5,681 bases of DNA from Roseovarius sp. GTDB lineage: Bacteria; Pseudomonadota; Alphaproteobacteria; Rhodobacterales; Rhodobacteraceae. The notes beneath the pieces were generated by a model, which saw nothing but the letters and a program-made list of their open reading frames with translations, searched no databases and was not told the origin of the DNA. Positions within the stretch are counted from its first letter, which is position 1. Every line of letters starts with the position of its first letter. The stretch is from assembly GCA_007125415.1 (NCBI GenBank), contig SLDH01000119.1:1-5681 (forward strand). The letters run 5' to 3'. This document shows, piece by piece, positions 1 through 5,681 of the stretch. Position numbers and translations under genes: made by a program.

Positions 1-326
1 CGCTGCCGCCAGCCATCGTAATCGCGGGCATGGCCCCTGATCCAGCACATGCCGTTGATCGAGGAAGACCCGCCCAGCACCTTGCCCCTGTCATGTTTGA
101 AGGCACGCCCGCCCAGGCCCGGCTCCGAGGCACCCTCGAAGGCCCAATTGTGTTTGGTGCCGTTGAGGTTGGTCACCATGGCCGCCGGCGCGCGGAGCGA
201 GAGGGCACCGTCCTTCGGTCCGGCCTCGACAAGCAGGACCTTGAGCGACGGATCCGCCGATAGCCGGTTGGCCAGCACACAGCCTGCCGAGCCCGCGCCC
301 ACGATGATGATGTCAGGCTGATTCAT
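1..326 (-). CDS. GMC-family oxidoreductase, choline dehydrogenase-like (partial, N-terminal 108 codons)
   Basis: This is the N-terminal part of an FAD-dependent alcohol oxidoreductase of the glucose-methanol-choline (GMC) family, and the rest lies beyond the left edge. The translation opens with MNQPDIIIVGAGSAG, a Rossmann dinucleotide-binding motif (G10, G12, G15). The acidic residue that usually contacts the FAD ribose is E34 in VLLVEAG. Residues 81-104 (starting GKVLGGSSSINGM) fit the GMC signature 1 pattern position by position. The stretch is close in style to choline dehydrogenase BetA, but BetA-like paralogues act on many alcohols, so the substrate is open. The ATG at 326-324 lies one base after the stop of the Rieske gene (TGA-C-ATG), with a weak AAGAGA ribosome site inside that gene's last codons. 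Translation is therefore probably coupled. By inference it oxidises an alcohol or aldehyde linked to the Rieske step. A full-length family member has roughly 530-560 residues, so about four fifths is missing. Family is certain; function is moderate. Confidence 0.9.
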   Translation of the reverse strand, partial: MNQPDIIIVGAGSAGCVLANRLSADPSLKVLLVEAGPKDGALSLRAPAAMVTNLNGTKHNWAFEGASEPGLGGRAFKHDRGKVLGGSSSINGMCWIRGHARDYDGWRQ

Positions 327-327
327 G

Positions 328-1473
328 TCATCTCTTGCCCGTGTGCAGCGCGTCATGCACCATCTTGTGGAAATGATGCACGAGATGCTCCGAGTTGGAG
401 GAACGCTCCGCATCGATCAGGTAGCGGCCCTGATCGAACCCGTCGGAATGCAGTCCGGCCTGCACCCAGAGATTGAGGTCGATATCCTCGGGCCCCAGCT
501 TTTCATTGAACCATTTGATGGCCGCCGCGCTCAGCTCGCTTTGCGGGCGCGAGCGGGGCACGTAATGGCCAAAGCGCAGCAGCGTCTTTTCCGGGCCGAT
601 GGGGATCTGGTTGAAGGTGCCGATCGCGTCGGCATAGGGAAAGGCGTAGATCGTCGTCGTCGGCCAGAGCTGGATGTTGTAGAACCAGTCGGTCTGGTAT
701 TTCTCACCCGCCACCTTGTGGCCGAAGGCCGTTTCCACCTTGCGCGGCGGGCCCTTGAAATCCCACCACTTGCCATGGGGGGTCATCTCGTAGCCATCGA
801 AGTCGATCAGGGCGGCCAGATCCTTGTGATGCGGGCCCGAGAGCTTGAAGTGATAGCCTTCGATCGCGTTGTCCACGATCACTTTCCAGTTGGCATCCAC
901 CATCATGTCGACTTCTTCGACAAAGCGCAGATCATCGAGGTCCGGGAAATAGGGGCGCATGGTCTCTTCGGCTCCGGCCATGTCTTCGGCCAACGCGGTT
1001 GCGTCCGGATCGAAATTGACGAAGTGGAAGCCCGCGTAGCATTCGGTCCGAACGGGCACGAGGCCGTAATCGGCCTTGTCGAAGCCCGCCAGCGCCTCGC
1101 AGCGCGGGGCATGGCGCAGCGCACCATCCAGCTTGTAGGACCACGCATGATAGGGGCAGGTGATCATGCCCTTCACGCTGCCACGCCGCTCCTGGATGAG
1201 TTGGGTGCCGCGGTGGCGGCAGACATTGTGCATCGCCCGCACGCCGCCATCCTCGCCCCGGACCAACAGGACACTCTGGCCCAGAATGTCGAACTTGATG
1301 AAATCCCCGGGCTCTACCAGTTCCGAATCGTGGCAGACGAAATGCCAGGATTTGGCGAAGATCGTCTCGACCTCACGGTCGAAGATGTCCTGTTCATAGA
1401 AGTAGCGCGCGGGCAGCGTGAGAGCGTGTTCGGGGTCTTGGGATGCCCATGTGAGTGTCTTTTGCCTGATCAT
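328..1473 (-). CDS. Rieske non-heme iron oxygenase, alpha subunit (probable quaternary-ammonium/betaine oxygenase)
   Basis: A 381-residue alpha subunit of a Rieske oxygenase, a cytoplasmic enzyme that uses O2 and electrons from a reductase to hydroxylate its substrate. The Rieske [2Fe-2S] ligands are visible as C85-x-H87 (CRHRG) and C106-x2-H109 (CPYHAW). The catalytic iron site follows in DNAIEGYHFKLSGPHH: H208 and H215 or H216 are the His ligands, and the acid is probably D330 in GPEDID. Glu205 sits three residues before H208, where naphthalene dioxygenase has the bridging Asp. Carnitine monooxygenase CntA also has Glu there, and both that and the neighbouring betaine-type transporter point to a quaternary amine substrate. 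H208 and the next His are six residues apart rather than the usual four. I chose the ATG at 1473-1471 because GGAG lies six bases upstream; the in-frame TTG at 1500 adds nine residues but has no ribosome site. No reductase gene is in the window. Glycine betaine, carnitine, proline betaine and related compounds are all possible substrates. Confidence 0.92.
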   Translation of the reverse strand: MIRQKTLTWASQDPEHALTLPARYFYEQDIFDREVETIFAKSWHFVCHDSELVEPGDFIKFDILGQSVLLVRGEDGGVRAMHNVCRHRGTQLIQERRGSVKGMITCPYHAWSYKLDGALRHAPRCEALAGFDKADYGLVPVRTECYAGFHFVNFDPDATALAEDMAGAEETMRPYFPDLDDLRFVEEVDMMVDANWKVIVDNAIEGYHFKLSGPHHKDLAALIDFDGYEMTPHGKWWDFKGPPRKVETAFGHKVAGEKYQTDWFYNIQLWPTTTIYAFPYADAIGTFNQIPIGPEKTLLRFGHYVPRSRPQSELSAAAIKWFNEKLGPEDIDLNLWVQAGLHSDGFDQGRYLIDAERSSNSEHLVHHFHKMVHDALHTGKR

Positions 1474-1479
1474 CTTGGT

Positions 1480-1483
1480 CTCC
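1480..1483 (-). promoter_or_regulatory. Ribosome binding site deciding the Rieske oxygenase start
   Basis: On the minus strand GGAG (within CGGAGACCAAG) lies six bases before the ATG at 1473. The alternative TTG codon at 1500-1498 is preceded by TTAATCTGCCG, which has no purine-rich Shine-Dalgarno sequence. This supports the 381-residue form over the 390-residue form. Confidence 0.7.
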
Positions 1484-1537
1484 GATTGGGTGAAGCTCAA
1501 CGGCAGATTAAGGTTTTCCCAGAAGGCGAACTTGATC

Positions 1538-1562
1538 TATTTCGCCATATTATGCCGAAATA
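1538..1562. promoter_or_regulatory. 25-base inverted repeat, candidate operator upstream of the Rieske gene
   Basis: The plus strand reads half-site TATTTCGCCATA at 1538-1549, a single central T at 1550, then TATGCCGAAATA at 1551-1562. Eleven of the twelve symmetric positions are complementary; the only mismatch is C1545 against C1555. The repeat lies in the 117-base gap between permease and oxygenase, 65 bases before the oxygenase start, and overlaps the best -10 candidate. A further half-site-like GGCGAA sits at 1525-1530. A long, AT-cored, near-perfect dyad on a promoter is typical of a binding site for a dimeric repressor, but the sequence does not identify the protein. No T-run follows it on either strand, so it is not a standard terminator. 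Confidence 0.55.
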
Positions 1563-1575
1563 TGCACGGTGGCAA
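1547..1575 (-). promoter_or_regulatory. Possible sigma-70-type promoter for the Rieske-GMC genes
   Basis: On the minus strand TTGCCA (1575-1570) matches the -35 consensus TTGACA at five of six bases. After 17 bases comes TAATAT (1552-1547), a four-of-six -10 match. An overlapping CATAAT (1554-1549) is a better -10 (five of six) at a 15-base spacing. Both -10 options fall inside the inverted repeat at 1538-1562. If it is real, the oxygenase and dehydrogenase can be transcribed separately from the transporter genes. Alphaproteobacterial promoters often diverge from the consensus, so this is tentative. Confidence 0.35.
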
Positions 1576-1590
1576 ACCGCGTTACCTCGC

Positions 1591-3657
1591 TTACTTCGCG
1601 ATGAGACCCAGCGCACGCTGGCGCGCTAGGCTCCAGCTTTGCGTCATCCGGTCCGCGATCATCGCGATGATCGCCATGCCGAAGCCTGCCACGATCCCAA
1701 CCCCGAAATCACCGTTTCCAAGTCCGATATAGACCCGCTGTCCCAGATCGCTGGTGCCCACCAGCGCGGCGATCACCAGCATGGCGATGCCGAAAATGAT
1801 CGTCTGGTTCAGCCCCAGCATCATCACGGGCAAGGCCAATGGCAGTTTGACCCGCCACAGGAGTTGTCCACGGGTGCAGCCGATGGCGGTTGCGGCCTCG
1901 ATGGTTTCCTTGGAAATGTTGCGCAACCCATGCTCGGTGTAGCGGATCGCCGGGACGATCGCGTAGGCCATGATGGCAAGTAGAGCGGTGAATTCACCGA
2001 TCTTGAAGATCATCACGAAGGGAATCAGGATCACGAAAAGCGGCATCGTCTGCATCGTGTCGTTGAAGGGGCGCAAGGTGGCGGAAACCGCATCATTTTC
2101 CGCCGCGAGGATTCCAAGGCCAGCACCTAGCGTGAAGGACAGCAAGACGGCCAGACCGCACAGATAGACCGACAGCATCGCCTGTGGCCAGACCCCCGCG
2201 AACAGCAAGAAGGCAAGGCCTAGGAATGTGCCAAGGGCCAGACGCGGCCCGCCCAGTTGCCAGCCCAGCAACGTCGCCATGGCCACCAGCATCGGCCAGG
2301 GCAGGCCGGTCAGCCCGAAATAGAGCAGCGTTGCGACAAAGGCGGTCAGCAACCCGCCATTCATCCCGCGCCAGGCCCAGATGGCCAGCGTCAGCACGGC
2401 AGCACCGGCACCATAGGCCATCCGCAAACCATCAGTAAATTCAAAGCCCCAGGTGAAGGGCGAGATTGTCTGCGTCAGTCCTATCTTGACCGGCAACATG
2501 ACGAAGAAGAAGGCCGTGTTCTTGATCGTCGCAATGGATGCGGAAAATTCGACGATGATATAGTCGATGACATCATTGAGATGCTTTGCGGGATAGTATT
2601 CCCAGGCGCGTGGATATTCGGCAAGCGCCGGAATGGCTTGCGAAAGAAGTGCCACCCCCAGCGTGAATGCGATTGCCAAACCCCAGATCTTCACCCGCCG
2701 CCAATACTCTGCGTCTTGGGGCGTTCGCTTCGGGTTGGCCGCCGCCCAGGTGATCCGGTCCATCACCATTGCCATCAGGGCAATCACGAGCCCTGCCAGC
2801 AGGCTTTCACCGAATTGCGCCTTGCGCATGGTCGACAGAACTTCCCAACCGATATCGGCCGTGCCACCGATGATGGATGCCACGATGATCATTGAGAAGG
2901 CGGCCATCGTGGTCTGGTTCACGCCCAGCAGGATCTGCCGCATCGCGATGGGGACACGCACCCGCCAGAAAATCTGAAATGATGTCGCTCCGGCCATCAG
3001 GCCGGCCTCCACCACCTCCTCCGGTACCCTGGAAAGCCCCAGCATCGTGTTGCGGACCGTGGGCGGAAACGCATAAAGAATGCTTGCGATCAGGCCAACC
3101 ACCGGGCCGAACCCGAAAAGCAGCAGGATCGGCAGCAGATAGGCGAAGGCGGGAATGGTCTGCAACATGTCCATCATCGGTTGCAAGATACGTTCCGCCG
3201 TCCTGGACAGATACCCAAGCGCGCCCAGAACGAAGCCCAGCGTAACGGCAACCGGCACCGAAATCGCCACGAGGGCAAGCGAATTCATCGATTCCTGCCA
3301 ATATCCGATCACGACCATGTAGAGGATCGCGAAGAAGCTGAATATCGCGAGGCGCAGGCCTGATACGGCATAGGCCAGCAGCGTCACCAGCGTGAGCGTG
3401 ACCGACCATGGCAGCCAGTTGAGCAAGTCTCGCACGGCCTTCATCGGCACACCGACCGCAGCGGAGAAGGCGCGGAAGGCAGCACCGAACTGGTCTATGA
3501 ACCAGGCCATGCCGCTATTGAGCCACGGCGTGATCGGCACCACCCATTGATCCGGAAAAGCGACGATCCAATCCGTCGCGCCCTGTATGAAAAGTGCCGC
3601 GATGGTCAGGGCCAGCAGCAGCGCCCAGACCATCTGAATGCGTGTTGGCCGCGTCAT
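1591..3657 (-). CDS. Glycine betaine/proline-type ABC transporter permease, two fused transport domains
   Basis: A 688-residue inner-membrane permease of the ProW/OpuAB type, about twice the size of a single-domain homologue. It holds two copies of the binding-protein-dependent transport domain, at about residues 130-303 and 495-672. Each has its own EAA loop for docking the ATPase: residues 214-245 (EEVVEAGLMAGATSFQIFWR) and 584-615 (KETIEAATAIGCTRGQLLWR). Both loops are followed by the same GxNQT pattern, at 245-249 and 615-619. Between the domains, residues 320-490 add several hydrophobic segments. I see roughly 16-18 possible membrane spans in all, starting with one at about 9-26. The two domains probably replace the usual homodimer, so a single chain would form the whole channel. 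The gene overlaps the end of the ATPase gene by four bases (ATGA) and has GGAGG ten bases before its ATG. Family and role are firm; the transported compound is inferred only as betaine-like. Confidence 0.95.
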   Translation of the reverse strand: MTRPTRIQMVWALLLALTIAALFIQGATDWIVAFPDQWVVPITPWLNSGMAWFIDQFGAAFRAFSAAVGVPMKAVRDLLNWLPWSVTLTLVTLLAYAVSGLRLAIFSFFAILYMVVIGYWQESMNSLALVAISVPVAVTLGFVLGALGYLSRTAERILQPMMDMLQTIPAFAYLLPILLLFGFGPVVGLIASILYAFPPTVRNTMLGLSRVPEEVVEAGLMAGATSFQIFWRVRVPIAMRQILLGVNQTTMAAFSMIIVASIIGGTADIGWEVLSTMRKAQFGESLLAGLVIALMAMVMDRITWAAANPKRTPQDAEYWRRVKIWGLAIAFTLGVALLSQAIPALAEYPRAWEYYPAKHLNDVIDYIIVEFSASIATIKNTAFFFVMLPVKIGLTQTISPFTWGFEFTDGLRMAYGAGAAVLTLAIWAWRGMNGGLLTAFVATLLYFGLTGLPWPMLVAMATLLGWQLGGPRLALGTFLGLAFLLFAGVWPQAMLSVYLCGLAVLLSFTLGAGLGILAAENDAVSATLRPFNDTMQTMPLFVILIPFVMIFKIGEFTALLAIMAYAIVPAIRYTEHGLRNISKETIEAATAIGCTRGQLLWRVKLPLALPVMMLGLNQTIIFGIAMLVIAALVGTSDLGQRVYIGLGNGDFGVGIVAGFGMAIIAMIADRMTQSWSLARQRALGLIAK

Positions 3658-4739
3658 TGTGCTGCGGCCTCCGGGTGTGGCGTTTCAGCGCCGCGGCGTT
3701 TGTCCTGATGCGCCAGCGCGCGGATCACGCTGTTTGCGGTGACCACACCCAGGGGGGTATCACCACGCATGATCTTGATGCCGTCCTTGTTGGAGGCCAG
3801 CAGAGGCAGGAGCGCCTCGACATCAGTCTTGCAGTCCTGCTCGGGCATGCCGTTCGTTGGTGTGGCGTCAGGGTCCAGCACGTCCTCGGCCTTGAGCACG
3901 CGGACCATCGGCACCTCGTCGGTGAAATCCGAGACATAATCATCAGCGGGGTTGATTATCAGCTCCGCTGGTGTTCCCACCTGCACGACCCGCCCGTCGC
4001 GCATGATCATCATACGATCGGCGATGCGCAGCGCTTCCAGGAAATCATGGGTGATGAAGACAATGGACTTCTTGAGCATCAACTGAATGCGCAGAAATTC
4101 ATCCTGCATCTGGCGGCGAATCAGCGGGTCCAGCGCCGAGAAGGGTTCATCCAGAAACCAGACATCGGGCTCGATCGCCAGCGAGCGCGCAATGCCGACC
4201 CGCTGCTGCTGGCCGCCCGAAAGCTCGTTGGGAAAGGCCGACTCACGCCCTTCCAGCCCCACTAGCGAGATCACATGGCCGACGCGTTCTTCCCTCTTGG
4301 CTCGGGAAACCCCCTGCAGCGACAGGGGGAAGGCGATATTGTCATAAACATTGAGATGCGGCATCAGCCCGAAGCTCTGGAATACCATGCCCATCTTGTG
4401 GCGGCGGATATCGATCAGTTCTTTCTTGTTCTTCTTGAGAAGGTCTTCGCCATCGAGCAGCACTTCGCCATATGTGGGCTCCACGAGGCGTGAAAGGCAT
4501 CGCACAACCGTCGATTTGCCCGAGCCGGAGAGGCCCATGATCACGAAGATCTCTCCTACATGCACGTCGAACCCCACATCGACCGCCGCCGGTATCGCAC
4601 CATCTTCTGACAGCCGCGCCGCGAGCGTCGGCGCATCGCCGGTCCTGACCTCGTCCTTGAAATAAGGCGCGCGGTCCTCGGCATAGACCTTCCAGAGATG
4701 TCGGCAGGACAGTTTCACGTCCTTGTGGTTCATGGCCAT
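3654..4739 (-). CDS. Glycine betaine/proline-type ABC transporter ATP-binding protein (ProV/OpuAA family)
   Basis: A 361-residue ATPase that would power the neighbouring permease on the cytoplasmic face of the membrane. All nucleotide-binding motifs are intact: Walker A GLSGSGKST (69-77), Q-loop Q121 in MVFQSFGLMPH, signature LSGGQQQR (173-180), Walker B WFLDEP (194-199, with E198 as catalytic base), D-loop SALD (201-204) and switch H231. As in other ProV/OpuAA-like proteins, some 30 extra residues (about 20-50) come before the Walker A region. The C-terminal part, about 280-345, ends in DGIKIMRGDTPLGVVTANSV, which looks like one CBS-type module. In OpuA the CBS region senses ionic strength; here it appears short or degenerate, so osmotic control is doubtful. 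The last 15 residues are polar and Ala/Pro-rich. The start at 4739 has AAGGGA five bases upstream; a second ATG two codons later is less well placed. The stop overlaps the permease start as ATGA. Confidence 0.95.
   Translation of the reverse strand: MAMNHKDVKLSCRHLWKVYAEDRAPYFKDEVRTGDAPTLAARLSEDGAIPAAVDVGFDVHVGEIFVIMGLSGSGKSTVVRCLSRLVEPTYGEVLLDGEDLLKKNKKELIDIRRHKMGMVFQSFGLMPHLNVYDNIAFPLSLQGVSRAKREERVGHVISLVGLEGRESAFPNELSGGQQQRVGIARSLAIEPDVWFLDEPFSALDPLIRRQMQDEFLRIQLMLKKSIVFITHDFLEALRIADRMMIMRDGRVVQVGTPAELIINPADDYVSDFTDEVPMVRVLKAEDVLDPDATPTNGMPEQDCKTDVEALLPLLASNKDGIKIMRGDTPLGVVTANSVIRALAHQDKRRGAETPHPEAAAQ
3668..3672 (-). promoter_or_regulatory. Ribosome binding site for the permease, inside the ATPase gene
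   Basis: GGAGG on the minus strand lies ten bases before the permease ATG, within the final codons of the ATPase gene. With the ATGA stop/start overlap, it fits translational coupling of the two transporter subunits. Confidence 0.65.
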
Positions 4740-4744
4740 AAATG

Positions 4745-4750
4745 TCCCTT
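4745..4750 (-). promoter_or_regulatory. Ribosome binding site for the ATPase gene
   Basis: AAGGGA on the minus strand lies five bases before the ATG at 4739, and this supports that ATG over the one at 4733. The site is 18 bases downstream of the stable hairpin at 4769-4797, so it should stay accessible when the hairpin folds. Confidence 0.6.
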
Positions 4751-4768
4751 GAAGTGGGGGAGGGGATG

Positions 4769-4797
4769 GACGGGCCGGCGGCGCGGGCCGGCCCGTC
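4769..4797 (-). repeat. Stable GC-rich hairpin in the binding protein-ATPase spacer
   Basis: A perfect 11-base inverted repeat: plus-strand arms GACGGGCCGGC (4769-4779) and GCCGGCCCGTC (4787-4797), with a 7-base loop GGCGCGG. Nine of the eleven pairs are G-C. On the transcribed strand the 3' side reads CATCCCCTCCCCC with no T-run, so it is not a textbook rho-independent terminator. Hairpins at this place, just after the binding-protein gene of an ABC operon, are known to protect the upstream mRNA or let only some polymerases continue, so that binding protein is made in excess. That role is inferred here. Confidence 0.6.
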
Positions 4798-4804
4798 GGT
4801 ATAT

Positions 4805-4821
4805 CTGCGTCCGTAACGCAG
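4805..4821 (-). repeat. Small hairpin just after the binding-protein gene
   Basis: Six-base perfect arms CTGCGT (4805-4810) and ACGCAG (4816-4821) enclose a 5-base loop. It begins 14 bases after the binding-protein stop codon and is separated from the larger hairpin by only seven bases, so the two may act together. It is short and could be a chance match. Confidence 0.35.
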
Positions 4822-4835
4822 GTTGGAGCGTTGGC

Positions 4836-5681
4836 CTATTGCTTGGCCGCCATGCCGGCTTCCACCCATGGGCCCCAGACGTCTTCATTGGCGTCGATCC
4901 ATTCAGCAATGACCTCTTCCAGATCGCGGCCTTCCTGATCGACCTCCAGCAGCAGCACGTTCTGGGTGTCATTGTCGATGGTCATCGCCTCGAAGATCGC
5001 GAATGCGCCCGGCATGCTCGCCGCGAAGTCCTTGTTCACGACCTTGTCGATCGAGGCCTGCTCGAAGCCGCAGGCATTGCCGCGGGTCTGACCTGCAATT
5101 TCGGTGCAATCGCCGTCGGTCGCGTCAAACTCGACCCAGTCGAAGGTTTCTTCGGCGAAGAGCCAATGCGGCTGCCAGAACATCATCAGCATCGGCTGCT
5201 CGGTCGCCACGGCGGATCTGAGTTCGGCGATCATCGCACCCTCACTGCCACCCGCGACGGGCTGAAACGGAATGCCGATATTGGCCACCAGGTCCTTGCT
5301 GCGTGTGCCCCAATCGGCGGGATAGGTGATCAGACGTCCGTTGGGAAAGGTATCGGCAGAGGCAAAGGCCTGAGCGCAATCATAAAGCGCCTGATAATCC
5401 GGCAGGCCGGGGCATTGCTCGGCCATGTAGGGCGGATAGATCCAACCCTCGCGTGGCTCGAGGCCCAATTGCCCCACCACGATCAGATCGCCCGCTTCGA
5501 CGGCCCGGGGGTAGATTTCACCCACATTGTTGGTCCAGACTTCCGGCTGGAGGTGCAGATCACCTTGCGCGATGGCGGCGAATTGCGGCACGGCACCGGC
5601 GGTCACGTATTCAACGCTGTAGCCTGCCTTCTCGAACAATGTGCCCGTGATATGAGCCGAGATATGCTGACCGGTCCATTC
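4836..5681 (-). CDS. Glycine betaine-type ABC transporter substrate-binding protein (partial, N-terminus missing)
   Basis: The C-terminal 281 residues of a ProX/OpuAC-type periplasmic binding protein. The reading frame is open to the right edge: the first visible residues are EWTGQHISAHITGT, running directly into MFEKAGYSVEYV. The Met at 5639 is therefore internal, and the true start, with signal peptide and probably 35-60 residues, lies outside the window. The protein is rich in aromatic residues in family-typical places: W2, PEVW (W49), GWIYPPY (W80, Y82), DWG (W124) and FWQPHW (W169, W173). Such residues form the cation-pi cage that binds trimethylammonium groups in this family; which of them line the pocket here cannot be told. 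Cysteine pairs 90/102 and 192/204 could form disulfides, fitting a periplasmic location. It is the first visible gene of the cluster and ends in TAG, 96 bases before the ATPase. Betaine, choline, TMAO, carnitine or similar compounds are possible ligands. Confidence 0.92.
   Translation of the reverse strand, partial: EWTGQHISAHITGTLFEKAGYSVEYVTAGAVPQFAAIAQGDLHLQPEVWTNNVGEIYPRAVEAGDLIVVGQLGLEPREGWIYPPYMAEQCPGLPDYQALYDCAQAFASADTFPNGRLITYPADWGTRSKDLVANIGIPFQPVAGGSEGAMIAELRSAVATEQPMLMMFWQPHWLFAEETFDWVEFDATDGDCTEIAGQTRGNACGFEQASIDKVVNKDFAASMPGAFAIFEAMTIDNDTQNVLLLEVDQEGRDLEEVIAEWIDANEDVWGPWVEAGMAAKQ

Noticed and set aside
1471..1500. TTG at 1500 as the start of the Rieske gene
   Set aside because: It has no ribosome site, whereas the ATG at 1473 has GGAG at six-base spacing. 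The nine extra residues add nothing typical of the family.
1525..1546. Hairpin GGCGAA/TTCGCC with a 10-base loop as a terminator after the permease
   Set aside because: The stem is only six bases and no T-run follows. One arm is shared with the stronger 25-base dyad, so it is better read as an extra half-site.
325..1629. A 434-codon open frame on the plus strand lying opposite the Rieske gene
   Set aside because: It is longer than the Rieske gene but has no recognisable domain, and it is fully antisense to a gene with intact metal-binding motifs. Long antisense frames are expected opposite GC-rich codon-biased genes.
2807..3409. A 200-codon minus-strand frame within the permease gene, and a similar 175-codon frame at 4342-4869
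   Set aside because: Both overlap well-supported transporter genes in another frame, with composition typical of shadow frames (rich in Arg, Gly and Asp) and no domain.
3594..4265. A 223-codon plus-strand frame opposite the ATPase gene
   Set aside because: It is antisense to an ATPase with every motif intact and shows no recognisable domain or ribosome site.
4769..4797. Rho-independent terminator ending the binding-protein transcript
   Set aside because: The stem is strong, but neither strand has a T-run after it, and the next genes of the same transporter follow at once. It is kept only as a hairpin.
5637..5639. ATG at 5639 as the start of the binding protein
   Set aside because: The frame stays open to the window edge with family-like sequence (EWTGQ...), and a start at 5639 would leave a periplasmic protein without a signal peptide.

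Overview
The window (about 60% GC by eye) reads as part of one gene cluster, with every supported gene on the minus strand. Transcription therefore runs from position 5681 towards position 1. The gene types, GC content and tight spacing suggest an alphaproteobacterium, most likely of the Rhodobacteraceae/Roseobacter kind. That assignment is an inference from style, since no rRNA or other taxonomic marker is present.

In transcription order the window holds five genes. First is the C-terminal 281 residues of a periplasmic glycine-betaine-type substrate-binding protein (4836-5681, its start lying beyond the right edge). Next is a 96-base spacer with two hairpins. It is followed by a ProV/OpuAA-type ATPase (3654-4739) that overlaps by four bases a double-length permease carrying two transport domains in one chain (1591-3657). 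A 117-base spacer follows, with a striking 25-base inverted repeat over a possible promoter. Last come a Rieske non-heme iron oxygenase alpha subunit (328-1473) and, one base after its stop codon, the first 108 codons of a GMC-family, choline-dehydrogenase-like flavoprotein (1-326, running off the left edge).

Together the genes look like an uptake-and-oxidation module for a small quaternary ammonium or betaine-like compound. The binding protein, ATPase and fused permease would import the compound. The Rieske enzyme would hydroxylate it, probably at an N-methyl or N-methylene carbon, and the GMC enzyme would oxidise an alcohol of the substrate or product. The Rieske active site has Glu where most Rieske oxygenases have the bridging Asp, a feature described for carnitine monooxygenase CntA, which also acts on a quaternary amine. 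The exact substrate cannot be read from the sequence. No ferredoxin reductase partner and no regulator gene are visible here.

No stretch longer than 300 bases lacks a gene. I found no tRNA, rRNA, CRISPR array, insertion sequence or clear rho-independent terminator.
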